Shown in pieces: positions 18,339 to 26,242 of a stretch of 49,262 nt of DNA. The translations under genes and the position numbers were made by a program. This stretch comes from CAYRFF01 sp964436125 (GTDB lineage: Bacteria; Bacteroidota; Bacteroidia; Chitinophagales; Saprospiraceae): positions 1 to 49,262 of the forward strand of contig CAYTBT010000024.1 in assembly GCA_964436125.1 (NCBI GenBank). The letters run 5' to 3'. Below the pieces are notes generated by a model. That model did not search any database. It was given only the letters and a program-made list of their open reading frames with translations, and had not been told where the DNA came from. Positions within the stretch are counted from its first letter, which is position 1. Each line of letters starts with the position of its first letter.

Positions 18339-19685
18339 ATGGGTAAAAAGACAATCACCGGATTTTCTAAGCTGAGTAAGCGCGGCAAGATAAAATGGCT
18401 CGTTGAAAATTTCTTCAAGGATCCAGAGGCCGTTATGCGTGAGCTTTCCAGTTACTGGCACAAGAACGAGGAGCAGCAGAAAATTCTCGACGGTTTCAGT
18501 GAAAATACAGTCAGTAATTTCCCCCTACCCTATGGCGTATCACCCAATTATGTCATCAATAAGCATACCTATTGTATCCCGATGGTTATTGAAGAAAGCT
18601 CCGTCGTTGCAGCTGCTTCTTCTGCCGCTAAGTTCTGGATGAACAGAGGTGGTTTTCAAGCACGGGTGCTAGGCATGAAAAAGATTGGACAACTTCATTT
18701 TAAAAGTCCGATTCCTTATGCGGATCTGGAGCAGGGCAAGGAGGAACTTTTTCAATACCTCAGGAATCAATGTAAGGACCTTACCGCCAGCATGGAGAAG
18801 CGCGGTGGAGGACTACTCTCCATAGAATTACTCGATTTCAGCCACGCTATTGAAAATATGTATCAACTCAGGGCAGAATTCGATACCTGTGACTCTATGG
18901 GAGCAAATTTTATTAACACAATCATGGAGAGATTTGGGGATGTTCTCCCCGACTATCTAAGTAATCTTTATCCGGATTCTGTCGCGGGACAAGGCACAGA
19001 GATTTTGATGGCAATCCTCTCCAATTATACCCCGGAATGCATTGTGAGAGCGGAAGTTTCTTGTCCCATTGAAGAGTTGAATACTGCTTCCAAGAAACTC
19101 TCCGGAGAAGAATTTGCCAGGCGCTTTTACGAGGCTGTAAAAATTGCCCATTGCGATACTTATCGTGCCACAACCCATAATAAAGGCATTTTTAATGGCA
19201 TTGATGCCGTTGTTATTGCCACCGGCAATGATTTCAGAGCAATTGAAGCCGCAGGACATACTTATGCTGCAAGAAATGGAACTTATAGCTCTTTAAGCGA
19301 TTGTTCCATCGACGATGGAATATTCAAATTTTGGCTTGAAATCCCACTATCGATCGGCACCGTCGGTGGGCTTACTGCACTCCACCCCATTGCCAAACGC
19401 TCCCTGGAGCTCCTGGAGCATCCCGATGCAGAAGAATTGATGGAAATCATCGCCTCCGTGGGGCTCGGACAGAACTTTGCCGCCATCAGAAGTCTCGTTA
19501 CCACAGGTATCCAGCAAGGACACATGAAAATGCATTTAATTAATATTCTCCATCATTTAAAAGCAAATGAAAAAGAAACTGAGGAGGCAAAAGCGTACTT
19601 TAAAAATAAATCTGTATCTTTCCACTCGGTAAAGCTTTTTCTGGATAAATCACGAGAATCGGCTAGTTTAAATAATTCAAAATAA
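18339..19685 (+). CDS. mvaA: Hydroxymethylglutaryl-CoA reductase, class II
   Basis: This enzyme reduces HMG-CoA to mevalonate (or runs in reverse in some bacteria). Class II features are the substrate-binding stretch ENTVSNFPLPYGVSPNY with Glu55, the DSMGANFINTIMERFG motif, the catalytic-Lys region (ATHNKGIFNGIDAVVIATGND), GTVGGLTALHPIAKRSLELL, and the late segment ASVGLGQNFAAIRSLVTTGI followed by QQGHMKMH with the catalytic His. The length of 448 residues fits class II. It follows the isomerase by 86 bp and precedes the GYDIA kinase by 17 bp, so at least the last two genes are likely co-transcribed. In this setting the biosynthetic direction is the more likely one. Confidence 0.95.
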   Translation: MGKKTITGFSKLSKRGKIKWLVENFFKDPEAVMRELSSYWHKNEEQQKILDGFSENTVSNFPLPYGVSPNYVINKHTYCIPMVIEESSVVAAASSAAKFWMNRGGFQARVLGMKKIGQLHFKSPIPYADLEQGKEELFQYLRNQCKDLTASMEKRGGGLLSIELLDFSHAIENMYQLRAEFDTCDSMGANFINTIMERFGDVLPDYLSNLYPDSVAGQGTEILMAILSNYTPECIVRAEVSCPIEELNTASKKLSGEEFARRFYEAVKIAHCDTYRATTHNKGIFNGIDAVVIATGNDFRAIEAAGHTYAARNGTYSSLSDCSIDDGIFKFWLEIPLSIGTVGGLTALHPIAKRSLELLEHPDAEELMEIIASVGLGQNFAAIRSLVTTGIQQGHMKMHLINILHHLKANEKETEEAKAYFKNKSVSFHSVKLFLDKSRESASLNNSK

Positions 19686-19702
19686 AGCATATTAAAAGAA
19701 AT

Positions 19703-20623
19703 ATGAACGCACACGGCAAGTTACTCTTAACCGGAGAATATGCAGTTCTCGACGGCGCAAGTGCCTTTGCTATTCCATTAATCCATGGGCAATCAATGAA
19801 GGTGTCCGGTGGACGCGGTTGCGACATCGTCTGGGAAGCTTATGAGAATGATGAAAGATGGTTTAAAGCGCGCATTTCACTTTTTGATTTTAAAGCATTA
19901 AAAACTAGCGATGAGTCAATCTCCGACAATTTATCGAAACTGTTGAGCGCAGCTTGTAGCCTTAATTCCGATTTCTTATCGACATGGAAAGGCATGAAAG
20001 TAAAAACCAATATTGATTTCCCTCGCGAGTATGGCTGGGGTACAAGTTCAACTTTAATCGAACTTGTTGCCCGATGGGCCGATGTTGACCCCTATGACTT
20101 GATGCGCGCAACAAGCAATGGTTCAGGCTACGATATCGCCTGTGCTTCAGCCGATGGCCCCATCCTCTATCAGTGGATAGACAATAGGCCATCAATACAG
20201 AAACTAGACTGGACTCCGGAATACATCGATAAGCTCTATCTTATTTACCAAGGACAGAAGCAAGACAGCACGGATGCCATCACATTGTATCGCAAAAAAG
20301 CCTCCTCAGAGATGTGGTTGCAACAAGTTAATGATTTAAGTCTCGAATTCATTAAAGCCAATGACTTACAGACATTAGAATCAGTAATTCTTGATCACGA
20401 GAAGCTCATCGGAAATAGATTAAACCTTGTCCCGATTAAAGAAAGAAGATTCCCCGATTACTGGGGAATGGTAAAATCCCTCGGAGCTTGGGGAGGCGAC
20501 TTTGCCCTCGTAAGTTCCTTAAGAGGCGCTGAGGAAACCAAAAAATATTTTGCCGATAAAGGCTTGAAGGGATTTATGCCTCTTGAATCGGTAATCCTGA
20601 GTGGATCTACAGCAGAGGTGTAA
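19703..20623 (+). CDS. GYDIA-family GHMP kinase (mevalonate-pathway kinase candidate)
   Basis: The family is named for the sequence GYDIA, which is seen here at residues 142-146 (SNGSGYDIACASADGP). The N-terminus has the GHMP opening (NAHGKLLLTGEYAVLDGAS). The glycine/serine-rich ATP loop is GWGTSSTLIE at about 111-120, a variant of the usual PxxxGLGSSAA. The 306-residue length is typical. The gene is 17 bp after HMG-CoA reductase, so it most likely phosphorylates mevalonate or its phosphate. The exact substrate is not settled by sequence. Confidence 0.85.
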   Translation: MNAHGKLLLTGEYAVLDGASAFAIPLIHGQSMKVSGGRGCDIVWEAYENDERWFKARISLFDFKALKTSDESISDNLSKLLSAACSLNSDFLSTWKGMKVKTNIDFPREYGWGTSSTLIELVARWADVDPYDLMRATSNGSGYDIACASADGPILYQWIDNRPSIQKLDWTPEYIDKLYLIYQGQKQDSTDAITLYRKKASSEMWLQQVNDLSLEFIKANDLQTLESVILDHEKLIGNRLNLVPIKERRFPDYWGMVKSLGAWGGDFALVSSLRGAEETKKYFADKGLKGFMPLESVILSGSTAEV

Positions 20624-21148
20624 TGCATGCGAGTGATAAGTCTTCTTATTTTGCCTTTTTTACCTGTCCGCTGAATTGCTATGTGTGCAGCGCATATTTC
20701 AATGGACTGAAAACAGAATAAAAATCCCTATGCACTTATTTTCCCCTGCGGAAATAAATCACAAGTGACCCGGCTTGACTTTACCGACCGTGGCGATTTT
20801 CATCACTTTAAAGAGGAAAATAGATGAAGTGTGACTGATGTTTCCTTATCTTTCTCCTTAACAATTCTAGTAAATGAACATAGGCAAACAACTAGTGGCA
20901 ACTTTTTACGTTTTACTTTGTCCTTTTTACTTTATACTTTTTACTTTGTCCTTTTTACTTGCCCCCCATCACCGGCTCTAGTCGTTTTTCAGCTCACGAG
21001 ACAGATAGCACAGAATCGAGATATTCAGTGTGAAAGCAATCTTGGGTAGAAAAGCTGATTCATGATAAAATTCCATGATTTTAACACTCCGCCGGTGAAC
21101 GATTTCATAGAGATAGGAATTTACTATACAAGGCAGTCATAGGCAATC
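20624..21148. other. Non-coding gap of 525 bp after the mevalonate cluster
   Basis: No gene with a credible start and codon pattern is seen. It contains a pyrimidine-rich direct repeat (20911-20960, listed separately) and AT-rich stretches. TATCTTTC at about 20853 is a one-mismatch -7 element but is far from the next gene. Confidence 0.6.
20911..20960. repeat. Pyrimidine-rich tandem direct repeat
   Basis: A 22-bp unit (starting TTTTACTTTGTCC and ending TTTTTACTT) occurs at 20911-20932 and again at 20939-20960, a period of 28 bp. One strand is almost pure T and C with scattered A and G. From memory, similar TTTACTTTG-type runs are common in Bacteroidota intergenic DNA, but I cannot check this. 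Confidence 0.75.
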
Positions 21149-21883
21149 ATGAAGAAGAACTGGCAAAAGGCTATTGTAACCAAGAAGGTGCAGATAAACA
21201 AGGAGATTTCCTCGCTCTATCTCAAGACGGAAAGCAAGCCGTACTTTGACTTTGAGCCAGGGCAATTTATCACCTTGGACTTACCTATCGGAACACGTTG
21301 TATTGAACGATGGCGGAGCTATAGCATAGCATCAGCACCACAAGACGCCAGCAATATTCACGATATTGAACTCTGCATATCCAAGCATCAAATGGGTGAA
21401 GGCGCCGCCTATCTCTGTGATGAAGTTGAAGTGGGTCACGAATTAAAATATAAAGGGCCGGCTGGATATTTCACAATGGATATCGATCCCGATTCAACGA
21501 TAATCATGATCTGCACAGAAGCCGGCATTGCTCCATTCCGCTCCATGCTGCGTTCACTGCAATACAGTACGATATACCCACGTCGCATAGAGCTGGTCCA
21601 CATTGTGAATTACGATCATCAATTGCTATACAAGGACGAGATGTATGACCTTATGGAAAAAATACCCAATTTCCGGTATTCAGCTGATGTATGTAAGGAT
21701 AAATTCTGGATAGGCTGCGATAAAAACATCAGCTCTAAGCTCATCGATAAATACACTGAAACCGGAGAAAAGCTCGTATTTTATCTCTGTGGCTGGCCGG
21801 ATATGGTCACAGACATGATAAGTTACCTGATAAATGAACGAGGATTTGATAAGGATCAAGTATTTTACGAGATTTATCGCTAG
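21149..21883 (+). CDS. FAD/NAD(P)H-dependent reductase of the ferredoxin-NADP reductase type
   Basis: A 244-residue single-flavin reductase. The FAD domain (residues about 5-105) has the RxYS motif at 56-59 (RSYSIASAP) and a PGQFITLDLP strand before it. The NAD(P) domain follows, with ICTEAGIAPFRSMLR at 121-135 in place of the usual GGTGIAP, and a C-terminal FYLCGWPDMVTDM, the YxCGxPxM family motif. There is no 2Fe-2S ferredoxin domain. It would pass electrons between NAD(P)H and a ferredoxin, flavodoxin or oxygenase component that I cannot identify from its neighbours. It stands alone between a 525-bp gap and the sigma factor gene. Confidence 0.85.
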   Translation: MKKNWQKAIVTKKVQINKEISSLYLKTESKPYFDFEPGQFITLDLPIGTRCIERWRSYSIASAPQDASNIHDIELCISKHQMGEGAAYLCDEVEVGHELKYKGPAGYFTMDIDPDSTIIMICTEAGIAPFRSMLRSLQYSTIYPRRIELVHIVNYDHQLLYKDEMYDLMEKIPNFRYSADVCKDKFWIGCDKNISSKLIDKYTETGEKLVFYLCGWPDMVTDMISYLINERGFDKDQVFYEIYR

Positions 21884-21982
21884 ACTTTTATTGTCTTAAG
21901 CAGCGTTTTAAGAAACAATTGCACACTACATAATCAGAAGCCCTCTTGAGAGAGGTCTTGCAATAATAATGAGTATTACACC

Positions 21983-22519
21983 GTGACTGAAAAAGAAATA
22001 ATTCAGGGATGTATAAACAATGACAACCGATGTCAGAAGGAACTCTATGACAGGTATGCACCTGGCATGTACTTCATCTGTCTGAGGTATGCAGTGAATA
22101 AACTTGAGGCTCAAGACATATTGCAAGAAAGCTTTATTAAAGTATTTGATAAGATTGATACTTATCGCGGCGATGGCACAATAGGATCGTGGATTAAAAC
22201 CATAATTGTCCGCACGGCTATCAAGACCTTTAACTCCTCGCATAACCAGCACGAGAAAGCAGGCTATGAAGGTCAGTTCGATAAACCCGTGAATCCTAGT
22301 GCTGTTTCACGACTGACAGAAAAAGAAATTCTGCAAGTCATTAAGAAACTACCGGAAGGCTATCGCACCGTATTTAATCTCTATGCCATTGAAGGATATA
22401 AGCATAAAGAAATTGCCGATATGCTGGGCATAGGTGAAAGCACATCGCGATCACAGCTCGTAAAAGCCAAGCGCATGTTGAGGTCTTATCTATCACATTT
22501 ACAAGCTTTAATAGTATGA
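21983..22519 (+). CDS. ECF-type RNA polymerase sigma factor
   Basis: A 178-residue extracytoplasmic-function sigma factor. Region 2 (residues about 18-85) includes LYDRYAPGMYFICLRY and the QDILQESFIKVFDKID stretch that binds core polymerase and the -10 DNA. Region 4 (about 118-172) includes LPEGYRTVFNLYAIEGYKHK and the helix-turn-helix EIADMLGIGESTSRSQLVKA. The start codon is GTG; the nearby ATG at 21969 is in another frame and meets a stop after five codons. The gene overlaps the next by 4 bp (ATGA), which ties it to the membrane partner that probably controls it. Confidence 0.93.
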   Translation: MTEKEIIQGCINNDNRCQKELYDRYAPGMYFICLRYAVNKLEAQDILQESFIKVFDKIDTYRGDGTIGSWIKTIIVRTAIKTFNSSHNQHEKAGYEGQFDKPVNPSAVSRLTEKEILQVIKKLPEGYRTVFNLYAIEGYKHKEIADMLGIGESTSRSQLVKAKRMLRSYLSHLQALIV

Positions 22520-24195
22520 ATACACAAGAAAACTTTGACAATATCTTCCGCAACAAGCTCGAGGGCGCTGAACAGACGCCGCCTCCTGAGGTATGGGATA
22601 ATATCTCCTCACATCTCAAGAAGAACAATAATCGCCCGTGGCTTCCATTGCTCTTCACTATCCTCGCTGCCCTACTCATTCTAGGTGGTATTTTCTTCCT
22701 GTACCCTGAAAATGCCTCATTGCATAAAAATATGACGGGGAACAGCGCACAACTCCTCTCGGAAAATGAACATACTTCCGGGCAGATAGAACATTCTCCC
22801 CAGCTTCAGAGTGAAACACCTTCCAGTGAAGATAGAATCGCTTCGATGACTGAAAAGAGTAATAATACCCATCCCAAAGTTAAGGCACAGCATACTCAAG
22901 CAGAAAATCTACCTTCTCACGAGAATATTAATGATGTATCAGCTTCCGCAAATGCCCTGACCGATGGCTCCATCTCAACTTCTGATATCAAGCAATCACC
23001 GGCTCTGCATAGTACAGAATCTAGCCCTTCAGACATTCTTCAGCAGACTACAAGAAGGGAAAGTATTTCTGATACGCCGACTTCCTCCTCCGACTCTCCT
23101 TCCCGGACACTAGATGGCCTCGTCAAGGAAGTGAACATACAGACAAGTGCCGGAAATCTTTCACCGCAGATTGAAAATAGCATGATTAATTCCGGTGGAA
23201 TCATAAAAAGTCATGGAAAAACTGCTTCAAGCACTGTTTTTACCTCTGAAAAAGAACAATTCACTGAAAATCTGATGAATTCATCATCGGATTCTCAAGG
23301 ACAATCATCAGAACCGACAGATACTTACATCAATAACATTCCTGATTTCAATGCTTCGACGAGCTCTATGCAATCGCTGGCCTATCTGCCTGCCCTAAGT
23401 CCGGAACAGCTCATTGCACATTCCAAAACAAATTCAATTCCCAGCCTTGGAGACGGGATAATAGATCTTAAGAAAAATCACTTCTCCCTATTTGCGGAAG
23501 CAAGAATAGGCATAGGATATGGCAATAGATATCTCACATTGAATGACCCATTGTACAGCAGCTTATACAAAAATAAAAAACAGCTAGAGAGTGGCACATA
23601 CAATCAATCGGCAGCCGTATATATCGGTGCATTGTGGGACAAAGGCCTCAGCCTGAGAACCGGTATAGAGCTATTCAGGCAATGGGAGAAATACCGCTAC
23701 ATCGACCCCTACGCACGGATTGATAAGCCACTTATTGAGTACGACACAACTTATATCGGAGGGCAACAACAGGTAAGCATCGATACCATTTCCGATTACA
23801 CAATAGGTATTCAGACCCATCAACATTACAATAAAATAAGCTCTCTGGATATTCCACTCATTATAGGATATGAGAAACCGATAGGAAATTGGATTCTGAG
23901 TATCAATGGAGGAATTTTCCTAAATGTCCTACAAGCGGTACAAGGAGAAATGGCAGGAATGAATAAAACACCTGTCACAGTCGGTGAAGACGCCTTGCCA
24001 TATAGCTACAAAACGCATGTAGGCATGGGATTCTACGGTGGAATAGGACTGTCCTATTATCTGAAAAATGGATGGGAAGTCGGCATATTCCCACGCATTC
24101 GATACAACCCATCATCAATAATTACGGACAATAGTGTCTTGTTACAAAAATATCTCCAATTTAATCTTAACTTAGCTGTACGCAAGTATTTATAA
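22516..24195 (+). CDS. Anti-sigma-like membrane protein with C-terminal outer-membrane beta-barrel domain
   Basis: A 559-residue protein coupled to the ECF sigma gene. Residues 1-40 are a cytoplasmic segment with the PPPEVWDNISSHLKK pattern seen in Bacteroidota sigma-linked proteins. Residues about 43-66 form one transmembrane helix (LLFTILAALLILGGIFFLYP). Residues 70-320 are a long Ser/Thr/Asn-rich, low-complexity periplasmic linker. Residues about 325-559 are a porin-like beta-barrel domain (GIGYGNRYLTL, LDIPLIIGYEKPIG, final strand LQFNLNLAVRKYL). The layout suggests one chain that may span inner membrane to outer membrane and signal to the sigma factor. That function is inferred from layout and neighbour. 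Confidence 0.75.
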   Translation: MNTQENFDNIFRNKLEGAEQTPPPEVWDNISSHLKKNNNRPWLPLLFTILAALLILGGIFFLYPENASLHKNMTGNSAQLLSENEHTSGQIEHSPQLQSETPSSEDRIASMTEKSNNTHPKVKAQHTQAENLPSHENINDVSASANALTDGSISTSDIKQSPALHSTESSPSDILQQTTRRESISDTPTSSSDSPSRTLDGLVKEVNIQTSAGNLSPQIENSMINSGGIIKSHGKTASSTVFTSEKEQFTENLMNSSSDSQGQSSEPTDTYINNIPDFNASTSSMQSLAYLPALSPEQLIAHSKTNSIPSLGDGIIDLKKNHFSLFAEARIGIGYGNRYLTLNDPLYSSLYKNKKQLESGTYNQSAAVYIGALWDKGLSLRTGIELFRQWEKYRYIDPYARIDKPLIEYDTTYIGGQQQVSIDTISDYTIGIQTHQHYNKISSLDIPLIIGYEKPIGNWILSINGGIFLNVLQAVQGEMAGMNKTPVTVGEDALPYSYKTHVGMGFYGGIGLSYYLKNGWEVGIFPRIRYNPSSIITDNSVLLQKYLQFNLNLAVRKYL

Positions 24196-24271
24196 TTGCG
24201 AGAAAACACTTGCTATGCACCTACTGTTAGGCAGGTGAAGTAGTATTGAAAAACAGTTAAAAGAACTATAT

Positions 24272-24898
24272 ATGGCAGAGGTCATGAATAAAAAGAAGCT
24301 GCCGCCCGTAATGTTGTTTACAGAAGCAACACCCAATCCGGAGACCTTAAAATTTGTTACCAATCGGATGATTTTCAAAGGTACCGCGGATTTCCCCGAT
24401 GTGGAATGGGCTCAAGAATGGTCACCGATGGCGACAGAATTATTTGAAAAACCTTATGTAAAAGGGGTATTCATCTGTAATAATTTCGTCACAATTACCA
24501 AGGATGTCAACACTTCCTGGTACGAGGTTAAAATCCGCTTAAAAAACTGGATTATGGCTTACCTCAATGCCGGTAAAGTGGCGGTTAAAGACGGATTTAT
24601 CGAGGCACAAGCAGAAAAAAAGGCCAAGGAAAGAGCAGATGTCGATTATTCCGTTGATGATGCAATTATTATCAACAAAATTGAAGAATTGCTCGAGACG
24701 CATATCAAGACAGGCGTAGCCAGCCACGGCGGCAATATCGAATTAAAATCATATAAAGATGGCGTTGTTTACGTAACGATGGAAGGCGCTTGCGGTGGTT
24801 GTCCATCCTCCACAGTAACATTAAAAGCCGGTATTGAAAACCTCTTGAAACGAGAAATACCCCAAGTCATTGATGTACGCGCTGAAACTGAGGAATAA
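24272..24898 (+). CDS. Nfu/NifU-type iron-sulfur cluster carrier
   Basis: This protein delivers Fe-S clusters to apoproteins. Residues about 15-105 form the Nfu N-terminal domain (TEATPNPETLKFVTNRMI is its hallmark). Residues about 128-205 are the NifU C-terminal domain with the cluster-binding CxxC at Cys174 and Cys177 (EGACGGCPSSTVTLKAGIE). Length is 208 residues; either the first Met or the one at residue 5 may be used. It is followed after 13 bp by the inositol-monophosphatase-family gene, so the two are likely co-transcribed. Confidence 0.92.
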   Translation: MAEVMNKKKLPPVMLFTEATPNPETLKFVTNRMIFKGTADFPDVEWAQEWSPMATELFEKPYVKGVFICNNFVTITKDVNTSWYEVKIRLKNWIMAYLNAGKVAVKDGFIEAQAEKKAKERADVDYSVDDAIIINKIEELLETHIKTGVASHGGNIELKSYKDGVVYVTMEGACGGCPSSTVTLKAGIENLLKREIPQVIDVRAETEE

Positions 24899-24911
24899 AT
24901 TTACAGTCAAA

Positions 24912-25739
24912 ATGGTAGAACACATTTATAAAGAGGCAATTGACCTCGTGCGGTCAACAGGTACTTTTATCGTGAATAATGCCGGGAAAATTGCCCCGGA
25001 ACAGATCGAAATAAAAGGAAAAAACAGCCTCGTATCCTATGTTGACAAGGAAGCTGAGAAAATGCTTGTTGCCGGCCTATCTGAATTATTGCCTTCCTCA
25101 GTTTTTATTACTGAAGAGGAAACAACGGTAAATCAAGATGGCGAATGGCAATGGATCGTAGATCCCCTTGATGGCACGACAAATTTTCTGTACAATATTC
25201 CCATTTATTCCGTAAGTGTCGCCTTGAGACATTACGATGAAACTGTACTCGGGATTGTCTATCACATATCCGCCGATGAACTCTTTTATGCAAGAAAAGG
25301 TCATGGCGCTTTTCTCAACGGAGAGCCGATAAGCGTCTCGGATAAAACGACTGAAAATGCCCTTCTCGCTACGGGATTTCCATACCATGACTTTGACTAT
25401 CTCGATGAATATATCGATGTTTTAAAAGTACTTATGCAGGAAACACGCGGACTGCGCAGAATGGGCTCTGCGGCGATAGACCTGGCCTATGTAGCAGCCG
25501 GAAGATTCGATATTTTCTTTGAATATGGCTTAAACCCGTGGGATGTTGCAGCCGGTGCTCTCATCGTCCGTGAAGCCGGTGGGATAGTCAGTAATTTTAA
25601 GGCCGGCCCCTCTTACCTCTTCACGCAGCAGATCGTTGCAGGCAATCCGGCAGTACACAGGGATTTGATAGGCTTGATTGAAAAGTACCTGGGAAGAGAT
25701 GCATTTAAAATCGCTGGTGAAGAATCGCATTTGCACTAG
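24912..25739 (+). CDS. Inositol monophosphatase family protein
   Basis: A Mg-dependent, Li-sensitive-type phosphatase. I chose the ATG at 24912 (MVEHIYKEAIDLVR), which clears the preceding gene; an earlier in-frame ATG at 24870 would overlap it. The metal ligands are in place: ITEEETT (Glu region, residues about 65-71), WIVDPLDGTTNFLYNIP (the DPLDGT motif) and NPWDVAAGALIVREAGG near the C-terminus. The 275-residue length is normal. The substrate could be inositol phosphate, 3'-phosphoadenosine phosphate (CysQ-like) or another sugar phosphate; sequence alone does not decide. Confidence 0.93.
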   Translation: MVEHIYKEAIDLVRSTGTFIVNNAGKIAPEQIEIKGKNSLVSYVDKEAEKMLVAGLSELLPSSVFITEEETTVNQDGEWQWIVDPLDGTTNFLYNIPIYSVSVALRHYDETVLGIVYHISADELFYARKGHGAFLNGEPISVSDKTTENALLATGFPYHDFDYLDEYIDVLKVLMQETRGLRRMGSAAIDLAYVAAGRFDIFFEYGLNPWDVAAGALIVREAGGIVSNFKAGPSYLFTQQIVAGNPAVHRDLIGLIEKYLGRDAFKIAGEESHLH

Positions 25740-26242
25740 TAGGCAAATCTTGCAATGCTCCAGATAAATAGTCCGCCTATCTAGCCGAGACTTCATGCGG
25801 TCATCTTCAATTCCTGCCTATGTGGTATGCTATGGCTAATGCAAGGCAATGGATAATTCTCATCGACACACAACTTCACGCAATAAGCTTCATAAATTTC
25901 CGGATTTCTGCATTTCTAAGTTTCAAAACTTCTGTATTTTGCTTCCTAGCTTGTATCTTTAGCGGAAATCCTTATTCATAATGGCTTAAAATAGTCCATA
26001 AGTATGCAGATGAGCTTATCAAATCCTCTAAAGAGGCAAAGTTGCCCTGAATATTCCCGGAAAAGCAATAATACCACTTTCACAGAAGCAATTTGCTCAC
26101 GATTTTATAATTATACAGTCGTATTCCATACAAGCCATTTAATTATTGCTCACTACAGACACAAGGACAGCAGATTTACTGCGCCTCAACAATATCAGTG
26201 CTTGAATACATCAAGAGCAATACCTGTAAATAATGACAATTT
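25740..26242. other. Non-coding gap of 503 bp before the large secreted protein
   Basis: No credible gene is seen. The only signal I can point to is TATCTTTA at 25954-25961 on the plus strand, one mismatch from TAnnTTTG, about 280 nt before the next start. It has no clear -33 partner. Confidence 0.5.
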
